A DNA stretch of 64,000 nucleotides from Roseibium algicola (GCF_001999245.1 NZ_CP019630.1:186001-250000), one strand, 5' to 3'. Positions 18,200-29,074 are shown, counted from the stretch's first letter. The notes: a model not told the origin generated them from the sequence alone. Numbers and translations are program-made.

Positions 18200-19540
18200 A
18201 TGAGACGTAGCTGGTCTGCCGGGTCCAAGGTTATGGCACGCGCTGTCGCGTTTGGTGCCGGGCTTGTGCTGTGCGCACATACTGTGAGCGCGGCCACCTG
18301 CTCCAGCCTGAAGGCTGAACTGCAGCGGCTGGAATCGCGTTCGACGGCACAGTCTCCCGCAGCCCAGAAATGGACCACCGCCAAATCCCAGCAGCAAAAG
18401 GCCATCAATGCCGCAGAACGGGATGCAAACTACTTCGGCTGCGCATCAAACGCATCCCCCAAATGCAGTGGTCTAAATGACAAGATCAAGCGCATGAAGG
18501 CCAACCTTTCTGCAATTGAACGTCAGCTTGCGAAGTCCGGTGGCGGATCGTCGAAGAATGCAAAACGTGCAAGGCAGGTCCGGGCCTCGCTGGCAAAACA
18601 GAAATGCGATGCCTCGACCCGCGAAGCACGACAACAAAATGCCAGCGGTGAGGACAAGCCGCAGTCTCTCCTGGCCCGCATCTTCAACCCGCAGCCGCGC
18701 GTCGAACTTGCCTCCGTAACGACGGGCGACCGGGAAATCGCTTCGGTGCGCCGGCAAGCCCGCAGCGAAACCAAACGATATTCCCTGCCTTCCGGTGGCG
18801 CATTCCGGACCGTATGTGTCAGAACCTGCGACGGCTATTTCTTCCCGGTAAGTTTTTCGACGGGCAAGAGCCAGTTTGCCAATGACGAAGCAAGATGTTC
18901 GGAAATCTGTCCGGCTGCGGAAACCGAGCTATACGTCTATCGCAACCCGGGTGGCGACCAGGCCCAGATGATGTCTCTGGCTGGCAACCTCTACTCCGAA
19001 CAGCCCTTCGCCTATCGCTACAAGAGCGAATTCGTTGAAGGCTGCAGTTGCCGGGCAACCCGGCAATCGAAGGCACAATCGGCCTGGACGGATCTCAGCA
19101 CCGGCTCGGGAAACAGGGTATTCTTCACCGACATCAGCGCCGGCCTTCCCAGGCGGACACTTCAGCCAAGCCGCGGTGGAACCTACGAACACGAAGAAGA
19201 CCTTCCCTCTCCGCTGACCAGAACTCCGCTGACCAGAACGCAGCTTCCGCGCTTTGAAGATCCCGACACGCTCATGAACATGGAAAAGGGCTTCGACGTG
19301 TCGGCGCGGCTTGATCTCGCCGCGACACGACTTGAGCGCGACGAGGACAAGGTTGCTTCGAGTTCCGGTTTCAAGGACGGTTTCCCGGTCCTGTCGATCC
19401 ATTCCCCGAAGGAAACGGATGACGAGGAACTGGCGGCTTTTTCGCCTGTGTTCAAGGCAGAAGACGACGGTTTTAGCGCAGCGCCGGACCGAAAGGCCCC
19501 TGTCAGGGTAGTCGGTCCAGAATATTTTGTCGCCCAATAA
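18200..19540 (+). CDS. DUF2865 secreted protein
   Basis: This 446-residue protein starts with a signal peptide ([18 protein letters not shown]). An Ala/Lys/Gln-rich helical part follows, with [18 protein letters not shown]. The DUF2865 core comes next: [40 protein letters not shown] and FVEGCSCRA, with conserved paired cysteines. The C-terminal third is low in recognisable structure and contains a short internal repeat ([11 protein letters not shown]). I start at ATG 18200 with AGGGG upstream; a GTG one codon earlier is equivalent. Function unknown; the family is typical of Hyphomicrobiales. Its 3' end overlaps gltX on the opposite strand by 38 bases. Confidence 0.83.
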   Translation: MRRSWSAGSKVMARAVAFGAGLVLCAHTVSAATCSSLKAELQRLESRSTAQSPAAQKWTTAKSQQQKAINAAERDANYFGCASNASPKCSGLNDKIKRMKANLSAIERQLAKSGGGSSKNAKRARQVRASLAKQKCDASTREARQQNASGEDKPQSLLARIFNPQPRVELASVTTGDREIASVRRQARSETKRYSLPSGGAFRTVCVRTCDGYFFPVSFSTGKSQFANDEARCSEICPAAETELYVYRNPGGDQAQMMSLAGNLYSEQPFAYRYKSEFVEGCSCRATRQSKAQSAWTDLSTGSGNRVFFTDISAGLPRRTLQPSRGGTYEHEEDLPSPLTRTPLTRTQLPRFEDPDTLMNMEKGFDVSARLDLAATRLERDEDKVASSSGFKDGFPVLSIHSPKETDDEELAAFSPVFKAEDDGFSAAPDRKAPVRVVGPEYFVAQ

Positions 19541-20864
19541 GAGGTAGCAAGGCCTTCATGTCCGGACCGTGATCCATCCCGGTCAGCACCCTGCGCAACG
19601 GCATGAACAGGCCACGACCCTTACGGCCGGTTTCAGCCTTCAGAGCAGACGTCCACTCTCCCCAGGTCTCCAGGGTGATGTCGCCCTCGGGCAGCAAGGC
19701 CTTTGCACCTGAAACGAATTCCTGGTCTTCGTCCTCGATGCGGCTTTCCACGGGACCCGTGACGACCTGCCAATAGGCACGCGCGTCGTCAACTGTTTCA
19801 CAGTTGCCACGCACGGTATCCCAAAAGTCAGCCCCCCCACTGATGCCCATCGCTGCAAGACGGCTCTCCACCGCCTCGAAGGGCAGATCATGTACGAGGC
19901 GCGCGTTGAGGGATTTCAGCTCTTCCGGATCGAACTTAGCGGAGGACCGCGAAACGCTGGTCAGGTCGAATTTCTCGATCAGGGCATCCATGGATGCAAC
20001 CGGCTCGACTGCCTGACTGGTTCCGGTCAAAACGGCCAGGGAAGCGACCGCCATTGGCTCAAGCCCGGCCTCGCGCAGCGAACCTATGGACAATGCCCCC
20101 TTGCGCTTCGAAAGGCCTTCGCCATCGATCGTCGTCAGGAGGTTGTGATGACCGAATACCGGCGGCTTTGCCCCCATCGCCTCGAAGATGGCAATCTGGA
20201 CGCCTGTGTTGGAGACGTGATCTTCGCCGCGGATGATGTGGGTCACATCCATGTCGATGTCATCGACAATTGAGGTGAAGGTGTAGAGATACGAACCGTC
20301 CGCACGGATCAGAACCGGATCGGACATGGAGGCCAGATCGATCGTCTGGTCGCCGCGGCACAGATCCGACCAGGCGACATCCGTACGTCTGGTTTCAAAC
20401 GGGTTGCCGTCGTGGTTCGGCAGGACAAAGCGCCAATGCGGCTTGCGGCCTTCGGCTTCGAAAGCCGCCCGCTCTTCCGCGGTCTGCTTCAGGCCTGCAC
20501 GGTCGTAGACCGGAGGTCTGCCGAGCGCTCGCTGGCGCGATCGGCGGCGTTCCAGTTCATCCGGCGTTTCGTAACACGGGTAAAGCAGGCCCGCATCTTT
20601 CAGCTTCTGCGCCGCTGCATCGTAGTTGGCGATCCGGTCCGATTGCCGCTCCTTCAGATCCGGTTCGATCCCGAGCCAGTGAAGGTCGGTCTCGATGGAA
20701 TCGGCATATTCCTGCTTCGAGCGGACGAGGTCCGTGTCATCGAAACGCAGGATGAACCTGCCGCCCATCTTCTTGGCAAAAAGCCAGTTGTAGAGCGCAG
20801 GACGGATGTTGCCGATGTGGATATGGCCGGTCGGCGACGGCGCGAAGCGAACAGTGACGGTCAT
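19503..20864 (-). CDS. gltX: Glutamyl-tRNA synthetase, second-type GltX
   Basis: The 453-residue class I synthetase has [14 protein letters not shown] at the N-terminus (HIGH-type motif at 14-19) and the second ATP motif GLSKRKG at 250-256, in place of KMSKS-like KLSKRHG. Alphaproteobacteria usually carry two glutamyl-tRNA synthetases, and the short form with GLSKRKG is the one often acting on tRNA-Glu or tRNA-Gln selectively. Which tRNA is charged here cannot be read from sequence. It follows the MFS gene by 52 bases. Its last 38 bases overlap the DUF2865 gene tail to tail. Confidence 0.93.
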   Translation of the reverse strand: MTVTVRFAPSPTGHIHIGNIRPALYNWLFAKKMGGRFILRFDDTDLVRSKQEYADSIETDLHWLGIEPDLKERQSDRIANYDAAAQKLKDAGLLYPCYETPDELERRRSRQRALGRPPVYDRAGLKQTAEERAAFEAEGRKPHWRFVLPNHDGNPFETRRTDVAWSDLCRGDQTIDLASMSDPVLIRADGSYLYTFTSIVDDIDMDVTHIIRGEDHVSNTGVQIAIFEAMGAKPPVFGHHNLLTTIDGEGLSKRKGALSIGSLREAGLEPMAVASLAVLTGTSQAVEPVASMDALIEKFDLTSVSRSSAKFDPEELKSLNARLVHDLPFEAVESRLAAMGISGGADFWDTVRGNCETVDDARAYWQVVTGPVESRIEDEDQEFVSGAKALLPEGDITLETWGEWTSALKAETGRKGRGLFMPLRRVLTGMDHGPDMKALLPLIGRQNILDRLP

Positions 20865-20916
20865 GGCGATGAGTTAGCCGGGGTTGAACCGGACGGCAAC
20901 CTCAAACTACCGGACC

Positions 20917-22134
20917 TTACGAAGAATGTTCGGAAGACCGGTAGGTGCGCGACACGAACCCGAGCACACCGCAGAAAACGAGGCAGTAGCCCCCCATTGC
21001 CATGACCTGCAGGTCGAACGAGACACCTTTGTCGATCAGCCAGCCGACGAGACCCGGACCTGCCGCGGAAGCAAACACCATCACCGAAAACGCGACAGAC
21101 CGAATGGCCCCCATGTGCCGCGTGCCGTAAACCTCCGGCCAAAGCGCGCCCACCAGCGTGCTGTTGAAACCGTTCGAGATGCCGACAAGCAGCATGAAAA
21201 CGAAAGCAGCTGCTGGCGCGTGGAAATTGGCCAGCACGAAACAGGCCAGCGTCAGGGGAACAAGGGTGAAAGGCAGCAACTGACGCGCGGAAAACCGGTC
21301 GATCAACGGGCCTATCACCAGGGATGCACAGACCACGCCGGATGCCATCAGCAGAAAGGCGCTTGCAAACAATTCCAGCGTCCACCCTCTCAGTTCCACT
21401 AGATAGACCTGGTGGAAGAAGATTGCCGTTCCGATAAAGGCCGGCGCGTTGACACCGCAGTTGACCAGCCAGAAGCGGACATCGCGCAGCGCTTCCCCTC
21501 GTGTCCACTGGCGGCCTTCCGGTTTGGCCGAGGCCGTTTCGAGCGCGGAAGGGATGCGGTCCTTTGCCAGGAGCGTCAACAAGACCGGCAGAGCGACAAC
21601 AGCCAGAACGATGGCCGATACCGTCCAGGCACCGCGCCATCCGAAGGCATTGGCCAGGACGACGAAGCAAAGCGGAAACAACGCTTCAGCCGTCGGAAAA
21701 CCGAGAACGGCGATCGACACCGCCCGGCCCCGCTGCGCCGTGAACCATCGTCCGGCAGCGGTCACCGACGTGTGGGTCATCATGCCCTGCCCGCACAGCC
21801 GGAGGCCATAAAAGGCAAGTCCGACCATCCATACGGAAAACGTGTTGGCCATCGCCAGGCAGAACAGGGCGAGACCGGTCATCACCACCGCTGCGATCTT
21901 CTGTACCGGGAAGTGATCAAGGCTGCGACCGACATAAGGCAGGGTCAGGGCACTGCCGAGGGTCGCCACCATGTAAAGCAGGCCAATGTCACCGTGACTG
22001 AGACCAAACTCCGCCCTGAGGTCCCCCGCCGAGAGCGAGATGAAAAACGTCTGCCCGAAGCCGGAAAAGACCGCGAGAAGGTAACTGGCGGCAAGCCAGC
22101 GGGCGTTTTCACGCAGGAAGGAGAAATAGGTCAT
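20917..22134 (-). CDS. Major facilitator superfamily transporter
   Basis: The 405-residue protein has about twelve membrane segments. The A-like motif between helices 2 and 3 is GRSLDHFPVQKI, and the matching loop in the second half is GPLIDRFSARQLL. The class is likely a proton-coupled importer or exporter of the monocarboxylate/oxalate-like type. The substrate is not indicated. It sits between nadE (178 bases upstream) and gltX on the same strand, but metabolic linkage is not obvious. Confidence 0.85.
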   Translation of the reverse strand: MTYFSFLRENARWLAASYLLAVFSGFGQTFFISLSAGDLRAEFGLSHGDIGLLYMVATLGSALTLPYVGRSLDHFPVQKIAAVVMTGLALFCLAMANTFSVWMVGLAFYGLRLCGQGMMTHTSVTAAGRWFTAQRGRAVSIAVLGFPTAEALFPLCFVVLANAFGWRGAWTVSAIVLAVVALPVLLTLLAKDRIPSALETASAKPEGRQWTRGEALRDVRFWLVNCGVNAPAFIGTAIFFHQVYLVELRGWTLELFASAFLLMASGVVCASLVIGPLIDRFSARQLLPFTLVPLTLACFVLANFHAPAAAFVFMLLVGISNGFNSTLVGALWPEVYGTRHMGAIRSVAFSVMVFASAAGPGLVGWLIDKGVSFDLQVMAMGGYCLVFCGVLGFVSRTYRSSEHSS

Positions 22135-22312
22135 CGAGGCAAAAGCCCACTTTCAACAAACAACTGACGATCCACAAAACAACCCACCCCGCGGAAGCGC
22201 GAAGCACTGTCTCGAAGGGTGAGGCGGTAGCTTTCTGCCACGCCCGTTCAAATTCAAACGATCAGATTCTGCGAAACATCAGCCAGGCAAGCACTTATGA
22301 ATGCCCTGCCCC

Positions 22313-24004
22313 TCAAGAGCGATCGCGGAACCTGTTGGTGATGGGATATCGCCGGTCCTTGCCGAAGTTGCGCTCGGTGATCTTCACCCCCGGAGGCGCC
22401 TGCCGGCGTTTGTATTCGGCAATATAAAGAAGATGTTCGATCCGGTGGATCAGTGCCCGGTCGTGACCGCGTTTTTCAATGTCGCCCACCGACATCTCGT
22501 CTTCCACCAGACATTCCAGGATGTCGTCGAGAACATCGTAAGGTGGCAGGGAATCCTGGTCGGTCTGGTTTTCACGCAGTTCGGCAGTCGGCACCTTGGT
22601 GATGATATTGGACGGAATAACCTCTCCACCCGGACCAAGCAGCCCTTCCGGCAGGTTGGCATTGCGCCATGCGGCCAGGTGATAGACCTGCGTCTTGTAG
22701 AGATCCTTGATCGGATTGTAGCCACCGTTCATGTCGCCATAAAGCGTGGCGTAGCCGACCGACATTTCCGACTTGTTGCCGGTGGTCATGACCATGCGCC
22801 CGAACTTGTTGGAAACTGCCATCAGGATGACACCACGCGCACGCGATTGAAGGTTTTCTTCGGTCGTGTCTTCGTTCGTGCCGGCAAACAGATCGCTCAG
22901 CGCCGACCTGAAGCCTTCGACCGGTTCGGAAATCGGCACAGTGTCATAGCGGATACCCAGCGCGTTGGCGCAGGCGGCCGCATCGGTGATGCTTTCTTCC
23001 GAGGTATAGCGATAGGGCAACATGATCGCATGGACCTTGTCGGCGCCGAGCGCATCAACCGCCATTGCCGCGCAAATGGCCGAGTCGATACCACCGGAAA
23101 GACCCAGTACGACCCCCGGAAAGCCATTCTTGGTGACGTAGTCTCCAAGGCCCATGACGCAGGCCCGCCAATTCGCTTCATCGAGTTCCGGAAGCCTTGC
23201 AAAAGTGCCGTTCTCGCAAACCCAGGTCTCGCCCTCGCGCTTCCAGTCACTGATACCAAGAGCAGCTTCAAACTGGGGCATCTGGAATGCCAGCGAGCGA
23301 TCAGCATGAAGCGCGAAAGATCCGCCGTCGAAAACAAGCTCGTCCTGCCCGCCAAGCTGGTTGCAGTAGATCAGCGGCAATCCGGTCTGGACCACACGCG
23401 AAACAACCACCTGCAGACGGTGCTCCGCCCGGTGTTCCCAGTAGGGAGAGCCATTGGGAACCAGCAGCAGCTCCGCGCCGGTTTCCTCCAGACACTCGCA
23501 AACCTCGTCGTTCCAGATATCCTCGCAGATCGGCAAGCCGATGCGCACACCGCGGAAGTCGACAGGCCCGGGCAAGGGGCCGGCAGCAAAAACCCGCTTC
23601 TCGTCAAAGACGCTATAGTTGGGCAGGTCGTACTTGTAGCGAACGGCCTTGATCTCACCCTGGTCCAGCAGCAGGGCTGCGTTATAGACTTTGCCTTCCT
23701 CGCTACGCCAGGGAGACCCCAGCACGATGCCCGGACCGCCATCCGCGGTTTCACCGGCAAGGGTTTCGGCCGCCTCCATGCAGCGCCTGACGAAAGCCGG
23801 TTTCAGAACAAGGTCTTCCGGCAAATACCCGGCGAGCATCAGTTCGGAGGTCAAGACAAGGTCGGCCCCTTGAGAGACGGCTTCCTGACGGGCCTTGCGA
23901 ACGAGCTCTGCGTTGCCGGCCACATCGCCAACAGTCGGGTTTAGCTGCGCGACAGCCAGTCTGAAACGGTCTGAAATCATCGGAAAATTACCAGGAAGTG
24001 ACAT
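22313..24004 (-). CDS. nadE: Glutamine-dependent NAD+ synthase
   Basis: The 563-residue protein fuses an N-terminal nitrilase-type glutaminase (about 10-270) with a C-terminal NAD synthase domain. The glutaminase triad is visible as E54 (LTSEL), K124 (YKYDLP) and C160 (PICEDIW). The synthetase ATP loop is LGLSGGIDSA (SGGIDS 303-308). It amidates nicotinic acid adenine dinucleotide to NAD+ using glutamine. The start is either ATG 24004 or ATG 23980 (MISDRFRLAVAQ); the second better matches family starts, but neither has a strong ribosome site. Confidence 0.94.
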   Translation of the reverse strand: MSLPGNFPMISDRFRLAVAQLNPTVGDVAGNAELVRKARQEAVSQGADLVLTSELMLAGYLPEDLVLKPAFVRRCMEAAETLAGETADGGPGIVLGSPWRSEEGKVYNAALLLDQGEIKAVRYKYDLPNYSVFDEKRVFAAGPLPGPVDFRGVRIGLPICEDIWNDEVCECLEETGAELLLVPNGSPYWEHRAEHRLQVVVSRVVQTGLPLIYCNQLGGQDELVFDGGSFALHADRSLAFQMPQFEAALGISDWKREGETWVCENGTFARLPELDEANWRACVMGLGDYVTKNGFPGVVLGLSGGIDSAICAAMAVDALGADKVHAIMLPYRYTSEESITDAAACANALGIRYDTVPISEPVEGFRSALSDLFAGTNEDTTEENLQSRARGVILMAVSNKFGRMVMTTGNKSEMSVGYATLYGDMNGGYNPIKDLYKTQVYHLAAWRNANLPEGLLGPGGEVIPSNIITKVPTAELRENQTDQDSLPPYDVLDDILECLVEDEMSVGDIEKRGHDRALIHRIEHLLYIAEYKRRQAPPGVKITERNFGKDRRYPITNRFRDRS

Positions 24005-24124
24005 TGCTTTCTGGTGTAGCCGCTAGATCGGCGAACGTCCAATCTGAATTTGCATACGTCCAGAAGTAGATTTGCCGGCACCTGTCAAAAGCCCGGTCGT
24101 GATGGGCCATGCCCGTAGGCATCG

Positions 24125-24658
24125 TCAGAGCAAGGCGAGCCCGGCTTGATCGGCTGAAGGGTCCGATGCTGCCGTGGACGAGATGTCCGTGACATTCAGT
24201 TTGCGCAGCGGCTGCTGATGCCCGGGGCCGAGAAGACCTTTCGAGCGCCCATGCATCTCCTGCCGTTCAAGGATTTCGCCGATGTGACGATACAATATGG
24301 CAGGAGCGATCGGTTTGGCGACGAACCCGTGAATACCGATCTCGATGCCTTCCAGGATTGTCGCGCGCTTGGCATGGGCAGTCACGATCAGAACCGGCGT
24401 GGTGCTGACCACAAGGTCCCTGTCGGCACGAAGGATGCGGAGAAACTCATTGCCGCCAAAGGGGCTCATCACCCAGTCGCAAAGCACAATGTCCGGCTTG
24501 CGGTCAACGACCATTTCCAGGGCTTCCGCACCATCGCTGGCTTCATAGGCCGAACGGATGCCGAAGCCCGCCAGCACGGAGCGGAGGATCGAGCGCATAT
24601 GGGGATTGTCTTCCGCAATCAGGCAGGAAACCTTCGTCAGATCCCACTTATCGCGCAC
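24125..24658 (-). CDS. Single-domain response regulator
   Basis: The 177-residue protein has one CheY-like receiver (about 10-135): acidic AEDN, phospho-acceptor D61 (VLCDWVM), T93 (VTAHA) and K115 (VAKPI). The C-terminal 45 residues are polar with no output domain, so it probably acts by protein contact. The start is GTG 24658, with GGGGAG about 10 bases upstream. No histidine kinase is adjacent. It lies between the DAHP synthase terminator and nadE on the same strand. Confidence 0.85.
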   Translation of the reverse strand: MRDKWDLTKVSCLIAEDNPHMRSILRSVLAGFGIRSAYEASDGAEALEMVVDRKPDIVLCDWVMSPFGGNEFLRILRADRDLVVSTTPVLIVTAHAKRATILEGIEIGIHGFVAKPIAPAILYRHIGEILERQEMHGRSKGLLGPGHQQPLRKLNVTDISSTAASDPSADQAGLALL

Positions 24659-24759
24659 AACTCAAACTCCCCACTACACCCGTTTCCCTAAAAAGAAGGT
24701 ATGCGCGTCGAGCGTTAAGCGAGGCTTACCTCAGGGCACGTTCATCCGGAAAATTCCGG

Positions 24760-24793
24760 AAAAAACGCAAAAGGGCGGCAAATGCCGCCCTTT
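24760..24793 (-). terminator. Intrinsic terminator after the DAHP synthase gene
   Basis: Perfect 11-base arms 24770-24780 (AAAGGGCGGCA) and 24783-24793 close on a 2-base loop. On the minus strand the stem is followed by TTTTGCGTTTTTT. It lies 30 bases past the stop of the DAHP synthase gene. Confidence 0.88.
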
Positions 24794-24823
24794 CAGATAA
24801 CGTTACGGAAGAGGCAATCCTCT

Positions 24824-26206
24824 TTATGCGCTTGCCGCAAGCGGCTCAACCTGCCGGCCGTCGCGTTCCTTCTTCAGGTTTTCCGCGATCAGGAATGCAA
24901 GCTCCAGCGCCTGATCCGCATTGAGGCGCGGATCGCAATGGGTGTGGTACCGGTCGCCGAGCTGGTCTTCGGTCAGGGCGCGCGCCCCGCCCGTGCACTC
25001 GGTCACATTCCGGCCGGTCATTTCGATGTGAACACCACCGGCATGCGTGCCTTCCGCCCGATGAACCGCAAAGAAGGCTTCAACTTCTTTCAGGATCCGG
25101 TCGAACGGACGGGTCTTGTAACCGCCAGCGGAAATGGTGTTGCCATGCATCGGATCGCAGGACCAGACAACCGTCTTGCCTTCCCGCTCGACAGCGCGAA
25201 CGAGCTGCGGCAGGTGGTCGAACACCTTGTCGGCGCCGAAGCGGGCGATCAGCGTCAAGCGGCCCGGTTCGTTTTCCGGGTTCAGGATGTCGATCAGCTC
25301 CAGCAGGCCATCCGGTGACATGGACGGGCCACACTTGAGGCCGATCGGGTTCTTGATACCGCGGAAGAATTCCACATGGGCGTGGTCCGGCTGACGCGTC
25401 CGGTCGCCGATCCAGATCATGTGGCCGGAAGTCGCATACCAGTCACCCGAGGTGGAATCGACGCGCGTCAGGGCTTCTTCGTAGCCAAGCAGCAGAGCTT
25501 CATGGCTGGTGAAGAAATCGGTTGACCGAAGCTGCGGAACGCTATCGGCGTTGATGCCGCAGGCCTTCATGAAGTTCAGTGACTCCGAAATGCGGTCGGC
25601 CAGTTCCTTGTAGCGATGGCCTTGCGGGCTATCGGAAATGAAGCCGAGCATCCAGCGATGAACCTGGTCGAGGTTTGCGAAACCGCCCTGCGCGAAAGCG
25701 CGCAAAAGGTTCAGCGTGGCTGCCGACTGACGGTAAGCCATGGCCATGCGGCCCGGATCCGGGATACGGCTTTCCGGGGTGAAATTGATGTCGTTGATGA
25801 TGTCGCCGCGGTAGCTCGGCAGCTCGACGTCACCCTTCTTCTCGAAATTGGAAGAACGCGGCTTGGCGAACTGACCAGCGATCCGGCCGACTTTCACAAC
25901 CGGCTGGCTGGCGGCATAAGTCAGCACGACAGCCATTTGCAGGAAGACGCGGAAGAAATCACGGATGTGGTCGGGATGATGCTCGGCAAAGCTTTCGGCG
26001 CAGTCACCGCCCTGGAGCAGAAAACCGTTGCCCTGCGCGACATTTGCCAGCTGGCTCTTCAGCGCACGTGCCTCACCTGCAAAAACCAGCGGCGGATAAG
26101 TCGACAGGCGCTGTTCAACATCCGCCAAAGCCTCTTGATCCGGGTATTCCGGAACCTGCAAGATCGGCTTCGATCTCCAGCTGTCCGGGCTCCACTTCTC
26201 CGCCAT
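24824..26206 (-). CDS. Class II 3-deoxy-7-phosphoheptulonate (DAHP) synthase
   Basis: This 460-residue protein is a full-length class II (plant/AroH-Streptomyces type) enzyme, condensing phosphoenolpyruvate and erythrose 4-phosphate in the first step of the shikimate pathway. Visible signatures are [39 protein letters not shown] and [11 protein letters not shown] in GGDCAE and H in DPMHGNT are metal ligands of the family. The ATG at 26206 has AGGAAG immediately upstream. It is a single gene closed by a strong terminator. The 278-base region to the divergent VIT1-like gene probably contains both promoters. Confidence 0.95.
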   Translation of the reverse strand: MAEKWSPDSWRSKPILQVPEYPDQEALADVEQRLSTYPPLVFAGEARALKSQLANVAQGNGFLLQGGDCAESFAEHHPDHIRDFFRVFLQMAVVLTYAASQPVVKVGRIAGQFAKPRSSNFEKKGDVELPSYRGDIINDINFTPESRIPDPGRMAMAYRQSAATLNLLRAFAQGGFANLDQVHRWMLGFISDSPQGHRYKELADRISESLNFMKACGINADSVPQLRSTDFFTSHEALLLGYEEALTRVDSTSGDWYATSGHMIWIGDRTRQPDHAHVEFFRGIKNPIGLKCGPSMSPDGLLELIDILNPENEPGRLTLIARFGADKVFDHLPQLVRAVEREGKTVVWSCDPMHGNTISAGGYKTRPFDRILKEVEAFFAVHRAEGTHAGGVHIEMTGRNVTECTGGARALTEDQLGDRYHTHCDPRLNADQALELAFLIAENLKKERDGRQVEPLAASA

Positions 26207-26484
26207 ACTTCCTACTCCTCACTGGACCCGCAGGTTCGTTTCACACCCTAGATCACGCGGTCCGCGACATTTTCGTTCGTTTGGGCCTGCCAATTGAAGG
26301 CAAACGTGCGGCCTTATACACTTCATGGGCCGCCAAGGCCACAGGGCAATCCCCCAAAATATACCCTGTTTCAAGGATCATTTTCGCCACTTCTGCGTGG
26401 ACACGAAATCCTTGCCTTTGAGGCGGATCATTGCGGGTGGTGATCCGGGGATGCATCGTGTGCGAAATCACACAGGATGACCTC

Positions 26485-27216
26485 ATGCCGACACCTCGTC
26501 TGGAGCATAGCCACAGGCCCGATGACATCGCGAACCGGCTCGCTTCAGGACCGGACGCAAGCTACCTGAGAGACTGGGTCTACGGCGGCATAGACGGCGC
26601 CGTCACCACCTTTGCCATTGTTGCAGGGTCCGTCGGCGCGGATCTCTCTCCAACGATTATCCTCATCCTGGGAGCTGCCAACCTGTTTGCCGACGGGTTT
26701 TCCATGGCGGCAGCCAACTACACCGGTTCCAAATCCGAAATCGAGGATTACGCCCGCCTCAAGGCGGTCGAGGAAAAGCACATCGCCGTGGCGCCAGATG
26801 GCGAACGAGAGGAAATCCGGCAGATTTTCCGCGCCAAGGGTTATGACGGACCAGACCTGGAAACCCTGGTCGAGCTGGTTTCCTCCAACAAATCCATCTG
26901 GATCGAAACCATGATGCAGGCCGAATACGGTCTGTCGAACACGGCGCGATCGCCAATGAGGGCAGCGCTTTACACCTTCGCCGCCTTCGTTCTGTTCGGC
27001 TCGATCCCACTGCTGCCGTTCGTCATTCCGGTGCCAGCCAGTGCAGAAACCGCGACAATCCTCACGATACTCGCCTTTTTTACCATCGGCTCCCTGAGGG
27101 CGCGCTGGTCGCAGCGGCATTGGTTTTCCTGCGGGCTGGAAACAAGCGCAATCGGCACCCTGGCCGCGGGCATTGCCTTTGCAGTCGGATACGGCCTGCA
27201 AACGCTGCTCGGCTGA
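26485..27216 (+). CDS. VIT1/CCC1-family transporter
   Basis: The 243-residue inner-membrane protein has GGIDGAVTTFAIVAGSVGA and NLFADGFSMAAANYTGSKSE, the two hallmark helices of the iron/manganese vacuolar transporter family. A cytoplasmic acidic loop (about 85-150) follows and then three more helices. Plant and yeast relatives move Fe2+ or Mn2+ into vacuoles; bacterial members probably export these metals. The start is ATG 26485 with AGGATGA seven bases before. An upstream GTG adds 18 residues without support. It converges with the gamma-glutamylcyclotransferase gene, 14 bases between ends. Confidence 0.87.
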   Translation: MPTPRLEHSHRPDDIANRLASGPDASYLRDWVYGGIDGAVTTFAIVAGSVGADLSPTIILILGAANLFADGFSMAAANYTGSKSEIEDYARLKAVEEKHIAVAPDGEREEIRQIFRAKGYDGPDLETLVELVSSNKSIWIETMMQAEYGLSNTARSPMRAALYTFAAFVLFGSIPLLPFVIPVPASAETATILTILAFFTIGSLRARWSQRHWFSCGLETSAIGTLAAGIAFAVGYGLQTLLG

Positions 27217-27230
27217 CGGTTCGATAATGC

Positions 27231-27827
27231 CTAAGTGGCCGGGGAAAGAAAGTTGACCCCGAGGTCTTTCAGCTTGCCGTCGATCAGCTTCGCCACTTCC
27301 GGATCGAGCACAATCTTGCGCGGATAGAGCGGATTTGCCCGGTCCGGCAGTACAGGCACATGCCAGCCGTCAGTCGTTTCCAGAAAATGGTCGATCCCTG
27401 CTTCGCCCCAGAAACGGTGGAACCCGGCCAGAACACAATCCAGGTAACTTTGCAGGATCGGATGTTTGTCCGTGCCCCAGCGGCAATGTTCTGGCGCAGC
27501 TCTGAATAGAAACAGTTCGTCAGGCCCCGGCCGCATTGACGCGTCGCAACGAAATGCGCCGCCGACAGCTTCGACCTTCAGGTATCGTTTCTCGCGCAGT
27601 TCCAGCTCGGCAAGGCGGGTCTTGGGTTCACGCGCCATCACCCCCAAGATGCGTGATCCTTCCTTTTCCCGTACAGTCAGGGCGCAGCGCCCCTGGCCGT
27701 CCGGGCTCTCGCCGCACACCTTCCATTCCCGCACCCAACCGTGGAGGGTTCCGGGCGTCACTTCAACGCCAGCGGGAATAGTGTCAATATTGACTAGGGA
27801 ACCATAACCAAAATATGTGATCGTCAT
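27231..27827 (-). CDS. Gamma-glutamylcyclotransferase-like protein
   Basis: The 198-residue protein opens ITYFGYGSLVN, the signature nucleotide-like loop of the GGCT fold (YGSL), then LHGWVREWKV and a central EPKTRLAELELREKRYLKVE, whose Glu is the likely catalytic acid. The family turns gamma-glutamyl peptides into 5-oxoproline, as in glutathione turnover. Substrate choice cannot be read. It is divergent from a class V PLP enzyme with only 53 bases between starts. Confidence 0.82.
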   Translation of the reverse strand: MTITYFGYGSLVNIDTIPAGVEVTPGTLHGWVREWKVCGESPDGQGRCALTVREKEGSRILGVMAREPKTRLAELELREKRYLKVEAVGGAFRCDASMRPGPDELFLFRAAPEHCRWGTDKHPILQSYLDCVLAGFHRFWGEAGIDHFLETTDGWHVPVLPDRANPLYPRKIVLDPEVAKLIDGKLKDLGVNFLSPAT

Positions 27828-27880
27828 CTGGTGCTTGTCTAGCGCTTGTATGTTTTTCTTAGATTGTTTCCGAGGGTTTC

Positions 27881-29074
27881 ATGATCGTTCCGTCTCTTAC
27901 CCAGCAGGATATCGACCTCATGAGGGACGATACTCCGGGTGTACGTCAGCTCATTCACTTTAACAATGCGGGAACGGGGCTGGCCCCCACTCCTGTTCTT
28001 GAAGCAGTTAAGCAGCATCTTGATCTTGAAGCGACCCTCGGCGGATATGAAGCCGCAGCGGCCGCCAAGACCGCAATGGACACCTTTTATACGTCTCTGG
28101 CAGCTTTGATCGGCAGCAAACCGCAGGAAATAGCCTATATCGAAAATGCCACCCGGGCCTGGGACATGGCTTTTTACGGCATCGACTTCCGCGAAGGAGA
28201 CCGGGTTGTCACCGGCCGCGCCGAATACGTCTCCAACTACGTTGCCCTGCTGCAGATGAAACGCCGCAAGGGGATCGAGATCGATATTGTCGAGGACGAC
28301 GAATTCGGGCAAATCGACCTGAAGGCCCTGAAAGCCGCGATTGGTCCGAAAACGCGGCTCATCGCCCTTACGCACGTCCCGACCTTTTCCGGACTGATCA
28401 ATCCTGCTGAAGAGGTTGGAGAGATCGCGCGGCAAACGGGTGTCCTTTATCTTCTCGACGCGTGTCAGTCCGCAGGGCAGATCCCGCTGAATGTCAACGA
28501 AATCGGTTGCCATATCCTGTCCGGCACCGGGCGCAAATATCTGCGCGGTCCGCGCGGCACCGGATTTCTCTACGTCAGCGACGCCGTGCTTGACCAGGTA
28601 GAACCGCCGTTTGTCGATCTTCAGGCAACGGAGTGGATCGACGAGGATCGTTATGAACTTGTTCCCCACGCACGCCGTTTCGAAACCTGGGAACGCTATG
28701 TCGCGGGGCAGATCGGCCTGGGTGTTGCCGTCAGCTATGCCATCGGCTTCGGCATGGAGCGGATCGGCAACAGGATCTGCGGGCTTGGCGCTCAGCTCCG
28801 GTCTGAGCTATCTGCACTTCCCGAGGTAACCCTTCACGACAAGGGCCAGCGCAAGGGCGGCATCGTCACGTTCTCGCTGGCCGGTGAAAGCCCGGCACAG
28901 ACCAAGCTACGGCTCGGGCAAGCCGGTATCAACGTTTCGGTCAGCCAGGCCAGCTCAGCCCGGATCGACTTGCCGCTCCGGGGTCTTGATGCCGTGGTGC
29001 GGGCGTCGGTCCATGCGTTCAATTGCGAAGAGGAAATTGAACGCTTTGTTAAGTGTCTCGGTAGTTTTCGCTAG
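27881..29074 (+). CDS. Class V aminotransferase-fold PLP enzyme (EgtE / isopenicillin-epimerase-like)
   Basis: The 397-residue fold-type I PLP enzyme begins [10 protein letters not shown] and carries [29 protein letters not shown] and the PLP-lysine region [15 protein letters not shown]. This last motif is shared by EgtE-type C-S lyases and isopenicillin N epimerase-like proteins. The reaction may be C-S lysis, epimerisation or desulfuration, and I cannot decide which. No other ergothioneine gene is nearby. The start ATG 27881 has GAGGG five bases upstream. Confidence 0.8.
   Translation: MIVPSLTQQDIDLMRDDTPGVRQLIHFNNAGTGLAPTPVLEAVKQHLDLEATLGGYEAAAAAKTAMDTFYTSLAALIGSKPQEIAYIENATRAWDMAFYGIDFREGDRVVTGRAEYVSNYVALLQMKRRKGIEIDIVEDDEFGQIDLKALKAAIGPKTRLIALTHVPTFSGLINPAEEVGEIARQTGVLYLLDACQSAGQIPLNVNEIGCHILSGTGRKYLRGPRGTGFLYVSDAVLDQVEPPFVDLQATEWIDEDRYELVPHARRFETWERYVAGQIGLGVAVSYAIGFGMERIGNRICGLGAQLRSELSALPEVTLHDKGQRKGGIVTFSLAGESPAQTKLRLGQAGINVSVSQASSARIDLPLRGLDAVVRASVHAFNCEEEIERFVKCLGSFR

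Noticed and set aside
22301..23944. Plus-strand frame of 547 codons opposite nadE
   Set aside because: nadE has intact glutaminase and synthetase motifs; the opposite frame has no recognisable domain.
26253..26528. Minus-strand frame of 91 codons between the DAHP synthase and VIT1-like genes
   Set aside because: It overlaps the start of the VIT1-like gene, has no ribosome site and no protein-like pattern; the gap is better explained as a divergent promoter region.
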